Shown here: positions 1 through 13,539 of the stretch, piece by piece
Numbering within the stretch: the stretch's first letter is position 1
Layout: each line of letters begins with the position of its first letter
NCBI GenBank assembly: GCA_963995525.1
Contig: OZ023217.1
Location: 23,853,494-23,917,493 of the forward strand
Reading direction: 5' to 3'
DNA length: 64,000 bases
Origin: Escarpia spicata
Taxonomy: Eukaryota; Annelida; Polychaeta; Sabellida; Siboglinidae
The notes under the pieces: model-generated
Told to the model about the DNA's origin: nothing
What the model saw: the letters and a program-made list of their open reading frames with translations, nothing else
Database searches by the model: none
Made by a program: the position numbers and the translations under genes

Positions 1-125
1 GGTTGTGATCTGTAGAACGACCACCGAGGTTGTGATCTGTGGAACGACCAGAGAGGTTGAGATCTGCTGAACTATCATCGAGGTTGAGATCTGCTGAACT
101 ATCATCGAGGTTGAGATCTGAGCTT
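1..125. repeat. 27-bp tandem repeat, cut by window edge
   Basis: About four and a half units of a 27-base repeat beginning gaggttgagatctg. The first units (gtgatctgtggaacgacca) differ from the later ones (gagatctgctgaactatca). The array runs off the left edge, so its full length is unknown. Confidence 0.85.
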
Positions 126-805
126 GCTACAACGTGAAGCTGTGGCACACCTCACAGTCGCAACAATGACCACTCACTTTGATCGACCCCCGCCAGCCCG
201 TACCGTTCCACCCGCTAATCAACGCAGTCTGTCCGTGATGTAATGGCGGTTTTAGTTCGACTCCGTTACGCAACAGTCAGCGATTGTCGTGGCTTTGGCT
301 GTCCTCCGCTTTGTCTTACGGAGATGTCCGCCGGCCGCTTTGCTCGGGCCCGCCACTTGGTGACACGACCCGCGGACTGACAGACAGACGAGTGGCCGAC
401 TTGAAGGATATTGCGTTCACAAGAGGTTTATCTCAACGAGTATGCAACACTCAACTTACCTATGATCTCTTTGATGCCGTATGCGGACGATTCGGGTGTC
501 AGTGAGTGCAGGTATCGACGACGACAAGCCCCAGCGACCGGCTCCCACTTGACACGGCCGTGTATGTATGCGTACGAGTCCTTCCGTTTCTCGAGGTTTA
601 CATCTACTCGGGCGATATCCTACTCACCGCAGTACGACATCACAGCAACGATTATCATGTGTTCATTAAACTAAGAAGTGAAGCATAGCATATAGAGGTA
701 TACATTGCCATGGGAAAATGTGATCCAATTCTTTATTTTAAATAGCGTATGTCATTACTTCAAATATCTTTAAAATGGACCACCACAATTTTAGTTGAGT
801 GTGAA
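126..805. other. Unassigned sequence
   Basis: The stretch 200-620 is moderately GC-rich and open in two + frames (284-505 and 411-674), but neither translation resembles a family I know and no convincing splice pair brackets them. No gene is called. Confidence 0.4.
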
Positions 806-954
806 ATATATATATATATATATATATATCTGTATATATGTATATATATATATATACATACATTCATATACATATATACACATATACACATATATACATA
901 TATACATATATACACGTATACACGTATACACATATATACATACGCGCGCGGGCG

Positions 955-987
<33 letters not shown>

Positions 988-1137
988 AATTTATATATAA
1001 TATATATTATATACATACATATATATATATATATATACATATATATATAATATATATATATCTATATATATATATATTACACACAAACGGGCGCGCGCGC
1101 ACGCACGCACACACACACACACACGCACACACATATC
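806..1137. repeat. Compound TA/CA/CG microsatellite
   Basis: Alternating purine-pyrimidine sequence: (TA)n, then TATACA and CA tracts, a second (TA)n, and a gcgcgcgc-acac block. Nearly all of it could adopt non-B DNA. The long open frames over it are repeat artefacts. Confidence 0.95.
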
Positions 1138-4100
1138 CACGTACGAACTCCAAACATGTAGAGGCGGAGAAACAAAAGGACGCGTTGTCGAGATTGCAAA
1201 TTGCTGTATCCATGATATATACGAAAGTAGCTGTTCTCACAGAAACGAATTGCCTGCATGCGTGTCGACCGTGTATCGCTGTTAGGAGAATTCATTTCAA
1301 AACAAGGCCGGACCCGCTAACAAGGAGCTGATGACGATACGTCAACAAGACAACGATGTCTTGTTCTCTTACGCGCCTATAATATTTGTTCACATTCGAC
1401 GTGTATTCACTTATCTACACCTATAAAAAACGTGTTTACTGGTGATGAGTATGTTTTGCTCACATGTTGAAAATGTTGTATTTTGGAATAACGGGATGTA
1501 CAATTGTTTTATGTTGTTGTTGAAAACAAATTACTTACTTGTGTAGTATTTGTTCACTTACACTCATATAAAAATCACTTACCCCCATGTAATACTAGTT
1601 CACTTACGTCACTGTAAAGTATATTCACTTGTACATGCCCCTACAATATTTGTTGTCATATATATGCGCGTCCATGTAATAGTCGGCCCTTACTTCACGA
1701 AAAATATATTATATTTCCATTGATTTTAAAAAGGTATAAATGTAATTTCTTATGTAGCACGGTATCCAATCCTACAGGACTGTTGAAAACGCTTTACACT
1801 TTAGTCCCTGGCAGATTTATTAAATCGAACCCCGTGACGACTTCTTTGGGAAGCATTCAGCAAAGTTGCAATTACTGCGCAAAGACTATTCGTACATAAA
1901 TATCAACCACAGTATATTGCCTGGTAACCATTCGTACAGCTGAGTGAACTGTAGCAAATTCGAGTGAACGAACGTGCCCAAACAAGTAAAAATAAACTTA
2001 AGTAATTGCACTTATATAATCATCATGCTTTCGAGAAAAAAAAATTCCTAAAGCAGTTTTTTCGTTCAGCCATAATTCGCAAACAATCATTAAGAGTCTG
2101 ATATGCATGTTTGGCTTCACTTTCGATTCTGAAAACTTCCCCAACAATATTCTTATGCTCACGACAGTCGAGGGTTGTTTTATACGAGATCAGGAGTCTC
2201 ATTTTGTTTAAATATCTTTGTTGCACAACGTAGTAACCTCTGCCGAGGGGCTGTGACGTCACCGGATGCACCATGCTGTAGTTGGTCGTTCGCCTGGAAG
2301 GAAGAGCTGGCGCTTCTTGGAAGTATTTCAGCGACTTGGCACGTCCATTGAGAGCGACTCCGGCGTCAGGTGCTGTATCCACGGGCTAATTAGAGGCGAG
2401 AGACGGGCTCTTGTGTTACATCCGTTCTTGCCTCTCCACGAGGACGTTGGTGTCACTGCGGATGTTCGCCGCTGCGTGTTCTTGTCGGAGCGCGCGCATC
2501 GCGGCCATTGTAGTCGACGTCGAGGCGGCGATCATTAGACGCGACACCGTACGACGAACCGACGGAGAGGGCCGTGTCGTTGATGCTCTCTCACACTTGC
2601 GTGGACATTGTCAACGCAAGTCGCCTCGACTCGGGTGTCCACGTGGCTCGCGAACACCCTCGAAACAAGTCAATTATTGCGGTGCCATACCTGACACCGA
2701 CACGAACACGCGCCAGGTTACGATGTACGCACGTGCGCGCATCTGCACGCACACAGCGTGCTGCGAACAATCGTGTCAGTCAAAGAAGTAATACATTTAT
2801 ACTTAAATAGCTAAATTGTGATGTGAGTTTCACGAGAAATGCGTAATCGGGAATATATAAAAATAAGCACAACGCGATTAAGAGAATAGATTTGAATAAA
2901 TTAGAAATAAATGATACATATTGACAAAGAGAGAATAGAAACAGAAATGAGGGAGTTCGAAATTAAGATGGAGAGACAGTGTCAGTGATCTCGAAAGAGA
3001 CTGGATGAACAAGCTAGACTGGGAGAGAACATCTACTGAGAGCAGATGGTCGTGACAGGTTGAGAAAACGCGTCGAGAGGTTTAGGTGATAAGGCCCCTG
3101 TGCAGCATGCACGGGAAATATGACGAAGAAGAAGACAAAGACAAAAAGGAAGAAGAAATAAAGAAGAAGGCGGAGGAGGAGAAGAAGACAAACTTTTTAA
3201 ATAATTAAACAGTGTTACCAGGTAGTACCATTCATTTAATGTTTACACTTATTGGTCAAAACGTGTTTAACAAACGTCAACGAGAAATCTCCGTAATTGT
3301 AATACATTGGTCGGCTGCCATTCTACAGAACGCTATCGTCTTTCTGTTGATAAATATTGGGGTGAAACTGTTTACGACACATTTTTATTTTGTAACAACA
3401 TTATACAATATTAATTAAGTGTCCTTATCTAGCAGCGGGCCAACTATGTCAAGACAGTCCATTGTACAAAATAGGCACATGATATTGTACACAGCTGCGC
3501 AACGATTGTACTAAGGTTAACTAATTTAATATTTCATAAGTATTTCAACTTTGTATTATACACCAATGTATATCAGATTATGTCGTATTTAGTGCGCTAA
3601 AATACACTAATACACGAATGCTAAAACAAGCTAGTTAAATTAATGGTTATAAATGGCTAAAACCGTTGTGTATAATGCAGAGGCAAATAAGATTATGTGG
3701 AGCTAACATTAATTAAAACGTTGACATAATATAAGCTGCGACATAAATAAGTTAGTTAAATGATAATAAATTACTTAAAGCACTGTGTTATGTTTGAGTT
3801 CACACGCTTGAATGCTACCCGGAAGACGTGAGTTTTTAAAAGTCTCTTGAATGTGGCTAGCTGAGAATGATCGATCGCCGTGTCCGTATTCTGTACCGAG
3901 ATCCCGACTACACTGGTCTCTGTCGTCTAGAATGTAGGCATTATGTGTACATATAAGTTCTTATTCTTATTCACAATCGTCATTTAATCATCATCGTCAT
4001 CATCATCGTCATCGTAATCATCTGATGATTATTAATATTATACAAATTATATACTGAAATAAATTCATGCATACGACATAAGCGATTTTCTTTGCAACAG

Positions 4101-5254
4101 CATAAAACATCAACGTTACCTCGCGGTCGGCCCGAATGTGACGTAACTTCCGATTGCGATAAACGAGCCGACTTGCGTTTTGAACAGAACGTTACGAGAA
4201 GAGAATGGGCCTGATTCACACCCTTTGTATGGACCCATCGGGGGCCACCACACCCCACCGACCTTACCCCGGGGCAGATGTGACACGGTTCATGTGATGC
4301 TGTTTGAACTAAAACAACGGGCGTTAATTTCGACCGGTCTTCTTTGACCGCTTCTACTCGGCGGTTTCAATGACCGATAATGGCCATTCAATTGCTCAAT
4401 GATTGTATTTTCATTGATCAACGATTGCGCCTTGTTGATCAGACCGCCGGGGTATCGTCCATGAAATAGACAGGGAAACAAAGGAGCGTTGTCCTTCAAT
4501 TTGACAAATTGTGCCGTGACTATACCTCTACAAGGTGGCCTACTGAGAGCCGGGAAGACGGCGTACACGGTCTCTATGCCATCTAGCGAGGAGCAAAGGC
4601 ACGTTTGGGGACAGTCTACAATTTATTTTTTGTTGGCGACAGTAGACATTTTGTTCATACATTTTTCACTCAACATATGATTATATTTCATAACTTATCT
4701 GTCGGCCGGTTCTCCATACACGTCGCTCCTAAATCCATTCATGTGTTGACGTTAATCTACAACATATATGATTACGTTTTAGCGTCGATGTAGTGTTCAT
4801 ATTTAAGAATAGCCATTACTTAACAGGACAGTGAAACCGTAATCACCTTTAAAGTAATTGACACATAGGAACGAGTCAACACACCTACTGGTGGAAAATA
4901 ACTTAGGCGTGACATGGTGGAATGCCAAGAGACACATCGCGTTTAATGGGCAGTTTCACACATAGTCATACTTATTGCAGAAGTTGCACCGCGGCTATAC
5001 GTATAAATACGGTAAACTTGTAAGCGTTGTATATGTTAAGTATTGCGATACATTCGGAGTGTCATAATAAGTATTGAATGATGTACCCAAATTTGTAGTT
5101 CGATTCATGTTAAAATAGAATATGTTAACACGGCTCAACTGTGTGTGATGGTAATTTATATTCGTCAAACCATCCAAGCAACGGACAGACACCATTCATA
5201 AATTGTATCCGTATAAATATGTATGTACGTATGTATAATGTATTAAATATATAC
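1138..5254. other. No recognised gene; AT-rich with one GC-rich island
   Basis: Mostly AT-rich non-coding sequence. Around 1360-1690 degenerate copies of a 'ttcactta...' phrase recur. At 2240-2650 there is a CpG-rich patch. A 119-codon minus-strand frame (2382 to 2023) crosses its edge and reads plausibly, but I recognise no domain and cannot confirm splice sites, so it is left unassigned. Positions 3120-3192 are a purine-only-like AAG/GAA tract, and 3985-4030 an ATC-rich simple repeat. Confidence 0.45.
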
Positions 5255-5256
5255 AC

Positions 5257-5300
<44 letters not shown>

Positions 5301-5329
5301 CGCGCGCGCAGACTCACACACACACACTT
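5255..5329. repeat. TA/TG/CA compound microsatellite
   Basis: (TA)n followed by (TG)n, a short GCGCGC block and (CA)n. The TG and CA halves can pair as a hairpin. Confidence 0.9.
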
Positions 5330-5409
5330 CAGAAAATAAAATTACGGAACTACAGGTATAATGCACATATATAATACGATGAAACTAATATTTTCTAATC
5401 AACTTCCCA

Positions 5410-6059
5410 TGGTTTTGTGTGTTTTTGCACAACGCTGCACATGCGCTAACGGTCTGTCGTTCTGTGCCGGATCAAATTGGAGTAAATTAACTTAGATAAA
5501 CGAGCCAAACAACACCAGAAAACTGTACAATGTCACCCGTTCCCCTACTAGACGTCGTCTCTATCTACTTCGCGAGTCGCTCTGCTCTAGCTGTCAATCA
5601 TCTCGGCCGTCCCACCGCGTGCGGTCTCCACCAATCAACGTTGGCCTCGACGCCGCCGCGTGACCGAGGCCACGCCCCCTGCAGCCCTCCACATCAATCC
5701 TCCGCGCTCTCGCTCGGACGTGATTTATTATTTTCCAAGCTCGGTTTCGGCTGCTGTAGCAGGTAATTTAGGTGAGTTTTTATCAGAATCCACGGACGCG
5801 TGAATGGGACGGATATTATCACGCACGACCACGAAACGCCGATAAATATCAACGCTTCAACGACGCCGCTTCCCGGTGCCTTATCGGTGCCTTCCCGGCG
5901 TCTTCTGCCTAAACCCACCGGGGAAGAGGAGTGCCGCCGACGGTTTGTCGGGCTAGTTGCCGTTAGAGCGACCGGACCACGGGCACTGGCACGGAGCGAC
6001 GTCGGCCTTAGCTACTGTCTTGTAACAAGGGGCATGGTCGACGGACAGTGAGCGGAACA
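5410..6059 (+). promoter_or_regulatory. CpG-rich 5' region of the LHX2/9-type gene
   Basis: GC- and CpG-rich sequence immediately upstream of the proposed first coding exon, unlike its AT-rich surroundings. It includes a CCAAT motif (ccaccaatcaacg, about 5629). No TATA box is evident. In-frame stops, including TAG at 6009-6011, precede the proposed start codon. Role as promoter and 5' UTR is inferred from position and composition. Confidence 0.35.
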
Positions 6060-6149
6060 ATGGTAGAGAAGACGATGCTCGGACTTATACAAGACCAGGA
6101 GACGACCAGTGAACGACTCGACCTGGACTATGCGACTCTCCAACATACG
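6060..6149 (+). CDS. Probable first coding exon of LHX2/9-type gene
   Basis: An ATG opens a 30-codon frame (starting MVEKTMLGLIQDQ) that ends at a strong donor, acg|gtaagt. The exon ends in phase 0, which matches the phase-0 acceptor of the LIM exon at 8941. An in-frame TAG lies 49 bases upstream and no earlier ATG exists in frame. Vertebrate LHX2 and LHX9 also have a short first exon before the LIM exon; that comparison is family knowledge. The peptide itself shows no domain, so the call rests on phase, position and composition. Confidence 0.45.
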
Positions 6150-8940
6150 GTAAGTGGCCGATGCGGGGCCTGGTGGGCTCTATCCTACCGTACAATAGTT
6201 ACTCAAACGTCCATAAAATAAAACCCCACGTAAACATGGTTCATGCTGAATGTAAATATCTCAGAGGAATTATATAAATATATCTACGACGCTGTTGCCC
6301 ACTTTGTATTACTATAGTAATGATAGAGTACCATGGTATGCTATTTACTACTCGTTTCAGTATGAACGATATCATTTTTATTTTTCATTAAGTTTTATTG
6401 TAGACAGTTATATAAACTTACCCGATAAAGTAAACTTTATACGCTAACAACAAAATCCGTGCAAAACACCAATATAAACCAATCAAATCGTGCGAGTACA
6501 ATCTGAACGTTATTAGAAATATGGATTCTTCAATACTTTTGTCACTAATCTGAATAGCAATTTCAATGGAAAGATAAGTTACAGAAAGTGTAAATTTAGT
6601 AAATATTTATTTTAATACTTTTATAATTGGTTGATACTATTGAAAACACAATCAAAACTGCCAAGACATTTCTTTAGTATATGAATTGTAAGTAATTTTC
6701 ATTGGGGCACACATACTGATTCGAACCTCAGGGTAATTGTTAACAATATGACAATGTAATATACGTTATCCATTTAAATTGTTAGTGTGGCTATATCCCT
6801 GTAATATTGATAAGTGCATCAACAAAGATTGCTGAAGTCAGATAGCCCACTTGCCATAGATAAATTTACTGGTAAAATGGCATTTTAATACCGACTTCTT
6901 TGCTAAACCCACTAGAGCCGTTGTTCGTGGAAAGTATATTCACCTCTCACGCAAGTCTCTCGTGTCAACGTCACATTAGCATGACACAACCACTCGCAGC
7001 GACATTAGTAATTCAGGTAAACCTTCGAAGTAAATGGTCTTTAATGTTCAAAATGTATTGATTTATAGCATCATGGTCATTGATATTCTGTAAAAAAAGT
7101 AAAAACAAAGGAAACTGTAACTTGATTGCATACTATATCTTGTGGTGATGAGATTAAACGTTTCTATAATGCGACGTGGAATGCAACTTTGAATCAAACG
7201 TTGTTAAAATTGTTAGCATATCATGGTATCTCAGTCCGTATTTCATATTTTTGAAAACTTTTAGCCAGGACGGTCCCCATACGTACAGTGCCTTGAATAT
7301 CAACAAGAACGTCTCGTATATTTGGTGAGAGCACCCGCGTGGTATCGGAGTTACGCCATATCACTTTTGCTAACTCTATAAACATAACAGGATTACACGA
7401 CCACATTATTAATACACCGAATCCGAGCGAGTGTGTTTGACAAGCTAAACACGCAGTTGTGAATTTCTGCACATGCGTGCGTGCGAACGCGATACCGTTT
7501 ATGGGTTTCTAAATGGCCGCTCACTATCCAAGGTCGGTACGAATTTTATAGCCCCCTTCCGCTTTCTAAGAAATTCTTCACGCCCCTCGTTCATATACAT
7601 AAATCCTTATCCTTTAAAAATACATTAACGCTTGCATATGCGAACGTAAGTACGTACGAACGTGTGTACATTATGTATACGCTACACTACGTGCACGTAT
7701 GTGCGTATGTACGCACGTGCGTATGCACTTCGCGTATGCGTTCGTACGTACCTATAGTTATATTTGTGGGGGCTTATATATATATATATATATACATTGT
7801 ATATATAAACATACATATATAGACAGGAACCTCATTATTAAGACCACTACCGAGACTGAGCCATGATATATATATATATATATATCAGTAAAATTAAATC
7901 TTGAGTGCGATATTTAGAAACATATCACCATGGCATAAGGTCAGAGAAGAAGTAAGGTTGTTGAACATCTGAATAACAGCCTTGCACGGACTTTGGACAA
8001 CGAGGGACAACAACCTTACTTCTCTGACTTGATGGCATTGTGATATGTTTCTAAATATCGCACTCAAGATTTACTTTTATTTGGCCTGTTAATTTGATAT
8101 GCATTATAAAGATATACTCATTCTAAGCTAAAATCAGAAATCAGGGCTTTGAAGACAATATGTTGTTGCTATCGTGGTGTAAACACTCTATTAATGCAAA
8201 GAAAACACAAAACGCGAAATCTTCTTCTCGATATGGTGTCCATATGACCTAAAACATAAAATCTAAATATTTCAAGATTGAACAAGATTGCTACCCTGAG
8301 AGCAGAAACCCTATTGACAAAAATACAGGCACGGACGCCTTTCGTTAATAGATATTTCAATTTTGTTTTCGCTTTTCTGTGATATTGGTCTTTTATAGTC
8401 TGGATTGTTATGTAAAGTCTGATCAAATCGAATCAATTACATAATCGTGATGTTGAATTATAATTGTATTTAAGTCGTTATTTTGCTTTAATTATAACCG
8501 CAATGCTCATGACAAAGGTTTAAAGGTGGTGTGTCCTGGCACAGCAAAGTGGGTGTAAACTGATTAAGTTGCAAGATGTGAGATGGAGTTTTGTACGTTT
8601 TTGGTATTCCACGGATCACGAGCTTTACAATGATTCCTCATTTGTTGACGTTTTAGTTGTTTTTAGTTTATATCTGACATTGTAGCAAACTTTAAAAAAC
8701 AACGTTTCGAGAAACAAGGCCATTTTGATTCGTACTGTTTTTTAATATACGGGTTCGTAAGCGGATGTTTTTATTAATTTTGGATTGTTTGTCGAGGAAA
8801 ATATACTGGACATTGAAATATGAAATTATGAGTGATGCATTTCTGACAAAATCATAAAATTGATGGGACATGTGTATCATATGCGTTCGCCACAGTTGTT
8901 GCGGGGTGCGATACCAATGGATGTGGTCGTGTGTTGCCAG
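6150..8940 (+). other. Intron 1 of LHX2/9-type gene
   Basis: AT-rich, without recognisable coding sequence. It contains a hairpin MITE (7895-8073) and short TA microsatellites (7776-7795, 7866-7885). Confidence 0.4.
7895..8073. mobile_element. MITE-like hairpin, ~70-bp inverted repeats
   Basis: taaatcttgagtgcgatatt at 7895 recurs inverted at the right end (8073 leftwards). The arms match over about 70 bases with few mismatches around a ~40-base loop. It has no coding capacity. It borders a (TA)n tract, which may hide a TA target duplication. Confidence 0.75.
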
Positions 8941-9146
8941 ACGTTCCCGTTGCTCAAGTCCGATCCGGAGCCGTGTCGATGCGCGGCGTGCGGCGAGCAG
9001 ATCCTCGAGAGGTACTACCTCCTCGCCGTCGACAAACAGTGGCACGTCAGCTGTCTCAAGTGTTCGCAATGCCACCTGTCGCTCGACTCACAACTCACCT
9101 GCTTCGAGAAGGACGGACACATTTACTGCAAGGAAGACTACTACAG
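8941..9146 (+). CDS. LIM domain 1 exon of an LHX2/9 (Apterous-type) LIM-homeodomain gene
   Basis: LIM-homeodomain transcription factors use tandem LIM zinc domains for partner binding (for example LDB) and a homeodomain for DNA binding. This exon holds a complete first LIM domain. Zinc ligands are in order C-x2-C (CAAC), 17 residues, H-x2-C (HVSC), C-x2-C (CSQC), 18 residues, and C-x2-D (CKED). The stretches RYYLLAVDKQWH and IYCKEDYYR are characteristic of LHX2/9. The exon ends ac-ag|gtaaac inside the last Arg codon (phase 2), where LHX2/9 genes commonly have an intron. The acceptor gttgccag|acg fits the phase of the exon at 6060. LIM2 and homeodomain exons were not found in this window, and a sequence gap follows 3.3 kb downstream. 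Confidence 0.9.
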
Positions 9147-10986
9147 GTAAACCCTATGCACAACATGGCGTCAACTAAACATGTATGATGGTGAAAAGTA
9201 TTTCTAAAATTATTGTCTTGTGACACCAGAGAGATTTGACGCATTAGTGAACACAGTCGAACATTGCAAAATGATGTATGAGCCTGTATCAAGACTAGTA
9301 GATCGTTATAGATAGATAATCATCGTGGTAATCAATTTCCGCTAATGACAACACAAAATAAATACTAGCGACGTCCTCATAAAATATCCGCGAAATGTGT
9401 AGATCTATCTATCTATATATATATATATATATATTATAATTTTTAACACATTATATATCACTATTAAGATCACCGTCGGGATTAAGCCATTGAACCGTCT
9501 AGCGAGGTGATCGTATTAACGGAAGAAAATTCCTGTACTTTACTTGTAGTGAAATAGGTTGGGGGTGCCCTGTAAGTTACCCAAAATTGTATTACAGAGA
9601 TAACCGTAAAGCGCCTTCTAAGAGTTTCGTTACGGAGGGGGGATAAGATAAACGTGTCATAAGATGGTCTGGTGTGAAGCGTTCCTAATCAATATTTACA
9701 AAACAAATTAACTAAACGTCATTTACGCCGAGTCGCCGCTACGTATCACCTTCACGACAGCTCTGCAGCGCGTCGCTGTACATTGCAATAACACTCTCGG
9801 GCATTGCCAGGGTTATTCCTCTACAGTTATAATACATACTAATACATACATTAAGATCGGATATATAAACATAAATCAAATAAGTATTAGGACAAACATC
9901 AATGGAGACATATCGCAAGCAGCATATGTGGGACCTGTCCGACGTGTTTATTTAATTTATGTTGTTTATATATCATATCGTACTATATCTATTTTTATGA
10001 CACAATTGTCATCTTTAAAGTATTGCTGTTGACGTTTAAATACAACTTTTGAATTGTACGGAGAGTAAATCATTTAATTTATTTCATGTTTATATTTCAC
10101 GCGTCTACCATGGTGTCAAGACAGTCTAATCGATAAATTATCTTGTGTTGTTAACTGGAAATCGTGAATAAGTTAATTAAAAAAAGTCGAGGTGGCCGTG
10201 ACACGTGGATTGGTGTGTCCCTGTGGGGTGTCTTGAAGATGTCAGTATGTGACTCGGGACAGATCGATGTGTGTTCGTGAGAGATCGTTAAGTGTTTGAG
10301 ATCGGATTGTGTGACGTCACTACTCGAGCGAGCCGAACTAAACACACACCGTCGTAACCGGCTCCAGAATCTGACACCGATCTGAGGCCCGGTGGGAAAC
10401 CTACCCGCCGAGGTCCGCTCCTCCCAGCGTCCCGTCCCCCTGGGCTTCCATTACTCCCTTCTGACGTCACTGGGGTGACCCGGTACACCGGACTCACGTG
10501 ACGCATGCCGCGTCGATTAATACTTATTCATCGTTCCTTGAACCGTGTACTTTGTCCATGTGGTTGAACCAGCTACCTTTGTCATTGTTGAACAATGGGA
10601 CAAATGCCACGTCCCGGGGGATGACGTATCCCCCGGGTGGATACAACGGGTTTCTAGTCTGCGGACCAACCCACCTGGTCACGTGACGTGTCACGCATCT
10701 GGAGTAATGACGAGGAGTTGTATATTAATTTAATTACGCCGTGATTGTGTCGATGATCAGCTCGCGTCTCTTTAAGCAGCTGTCTGGTCGCTCACTGACG
10801 TTGTACTTCCGACACCGGTGTGAGAGCCGGGTAGGGGCGCACACCCTTTATCGTCCTCCGTATCGGCGTCCCACGTTTATCGTTTACGGCTTTAGTCTTC
10901 TTAATTAATTGACTGAGTATCATTGACTGGCTGTCTGAATACCCAACTGACTGACCGGGATGACCGGTTAAAGGGCTGATTAACAC

Positions 10987-11073
<87 letters not shown>

Positions 11074-11076
11074 GGC

Positions 11077-11112
<36 letters not shown>
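10987..11112. repeat. (ACAG)n tetranucleotide microsatellite
   Basis: About 126 bases of near-perfect ACAG/CAGA repeat with one CAGG variant. Confidence 0.97.
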
Positions 11113-11113
<1 letters not shown>

Positions 11114-11817
11114 TATAGACCGACCGAGTGTCGCGGTGACATTTGTCGTGCCAAGTGTCCGTGTGGCGACCTCATTTTGTTACAAAGCTCTCGGTCGTGT
11201 CTAAACGTCGACCTGGCCGGTGACATTGTCTCAGACGACGGGAGACGAAGCGGGACGATGCCGGGAAAGAATGGGCACGGACAAGGCGACACCCTCGGCC
11301 AGATACGTGGTTCGAGGGGCCCGGTGACGGGGCGTCGAGGCGCGAGGACCCATTTTTGTTGTCGACGGATATCGGACACCGGTGACGGACCTGTCAGAGC
11401 TGTCGGCTTCCGGCGTCACTACGGGGGTTGTACGGCTGGTTACCCTGCCCCGGGACCGTCACCGCCGGCGCTGCCTGGGATGCCATCCCACTCCAGGCAA
11501 ACACCTGCCCCGGCTGAGTCCGCCTCGGACTTCCCGCTGCATGTGCAGCGACTTCCGTTGGCGAACTGAAGACTGCTTTCTGGACACAGCGACACTGAAT
11601 GTACACGTGGATTAGTATTTATTATAGCATGTTGGTTGCGTGGTTAACGGTAATAATCACATATAAGTTATGCGAAAAGTATCACTATGGTAATTTTTTA
11701 TCGCATTAATATTTTCGAAAATACACGATGTGACTATAATATATATATATATATATGTATCATAATATGTTTTATTGTGTATATTATATATATATATTAT
11801 GCTTACATATAATTATG

Positions 11818-12037
<220 letters not shown>

Positions 12038-12497
12038 TGTGTCAATTAAAGTGAGGCCAAAAAATATAAAAAAAATTGACAGAGTTTTACAGCGGACAGC
12101 ATTCCTGTTTTATACAATGTATGGCAGTATATATACTATGTATATATACTATGTGTACTATACAGAATATAATAAAGTTATAACAATAGTAAGTTACATG
12201 TTTTTGAAATCGAAATATTCAAATAATGTTAGCATTGTAGCTATATATAGGCCTACGAAAATTACATCCGTTAAAGAGTACTTGAACAAAGTTGGCTTGC
12301 AACTGCGTAGTTCCGGGGACATCAGAAAGCTATGTGCTCTCGACCGCGTCGTATGGCACGAACTGGTGACGCAGATCACTGAAATGGCATTAGCGAATCT
12401 TTGAAACGTGAACATGCCTATTATATATAACGAGTACTTATTGTATTGTTGGTTTATGTGAATTGTTTTATTGACTATGAACGAAGTAATCCTGACA

Positions 12498-12697
12498 NNN
12501 NNNNNNNNNNNNNNNNNNNNNNNNNNNNNNNNNNNNNNNNNNNNNNNNNNNNNNNNNNNNNNNNNNNNNNNNNNNNNNNNNNNNNNNNNNNNNNNNNNNN
12601 NNNNNNNNNNNNNNNNNNNNNNNNNNNNNNNNNNNNNNNNNNNNNNNNNNNNNNNNNNNNNNNNNNNNNNNNNNNNNNNNNNNNNNNNNNNNNNNNN
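12498..12697. other. Assembly gap (200 N)
   Basis: Exactly 200 N. It falls at the left edge of duplication copy A, so the true left breakpoint and the link between the LHX2/9-type exons and the receptor locus are unverified. Confidence 1.
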
Positions 12698-13067
12698 TGC
12701 TCATGAGATGTTTGTTAGTCTGGCATTGCTGTCCCTACCTGCAAGGCAAGTCATGTCTACTTGTTTCCCGATGCACGCTATATATAACAGGCTGTATACT
12801 ACGGTACATCTAGCAATCTGTACTTAGTCTTAGTGGGCCCATATTCATAACCTCATTATTGTTACTTAGAGGGCATTTATTCACAGTAGGTGTTGTTATG
12901 GTTTTATACTATAGGTCATTCGTATCTTATATATCCCAAAATGTTCATTCCATCGCACTCATCATTTGAGGTACACAATGGGAAGACATTGTTATAAAAT
13001 ATTGCGTTTTGGGACACTTCAAATACTAAATAACACACCACAATCTCCGTTATTATCGCTCATTCCG

Positions 13068-13147
13068 GAAGCACTGCGTGTGTCAACTTAGACAGGCACT
13101 GCGTGTGTCAACTTAGACAGGCACTGCGTGTGTCAACTTAGACAGGC
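13068..13147. repeat. 25-bp tandem triplication
   Basis: Three tandem copies of gcactgcgtgtgtcaactta plus gacag; the equivalent place in copy B (44611-44638) has one. Confidence 0.9.
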
Positions 13148-13539
13148 CACAGCTGAAGCGCAATAGAAAGCTAATTAGAAACTAGCTTTATGCAGGTCTT
13201 GCAAGGTTTAACCACACACATTGTTAATAGAATATGCCGTTTTGTAAAAAAAATACAGAACAAACGTTTGTGCAAAGCAGACCTGTGTCACTATTCTAGA
13301 TAACTACTCTAGTGGTAATTTCATCAACAGCATGCAAAACGAACTGTTTGAAAGGTTCTTACACGAGAAAAGAACCTACTTACAATAGTTGAAATTCGAA
13401 ATTTAACAAAATGACGCTATCTGTTCTTTCAAATTGGCGGCTCTGAATATATCATTTTACGGTAGGATCTACTCAACGCAATTTTCAAAATCAACGTCAA
13501 GGATTTGTTCGATAATTTCCCTCTGATGATTTTCATAAT

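Noticed and set aside
6700..6740. Possible tRNA on the minus strand (gaggttcgaatcag)
   Set aside because: Only a B-box-like T-arm is seen. No A box or acceptor stem can be drawn.
11177..11569. 130-codon + frame in GC-rich DNA downstream of the LIM exon
   Set aside because: Pro/Gly/Arg-rich in several frames at once, as expected of CpG-rich non-coding DNA. No LIM ligands and no matching splice sites.
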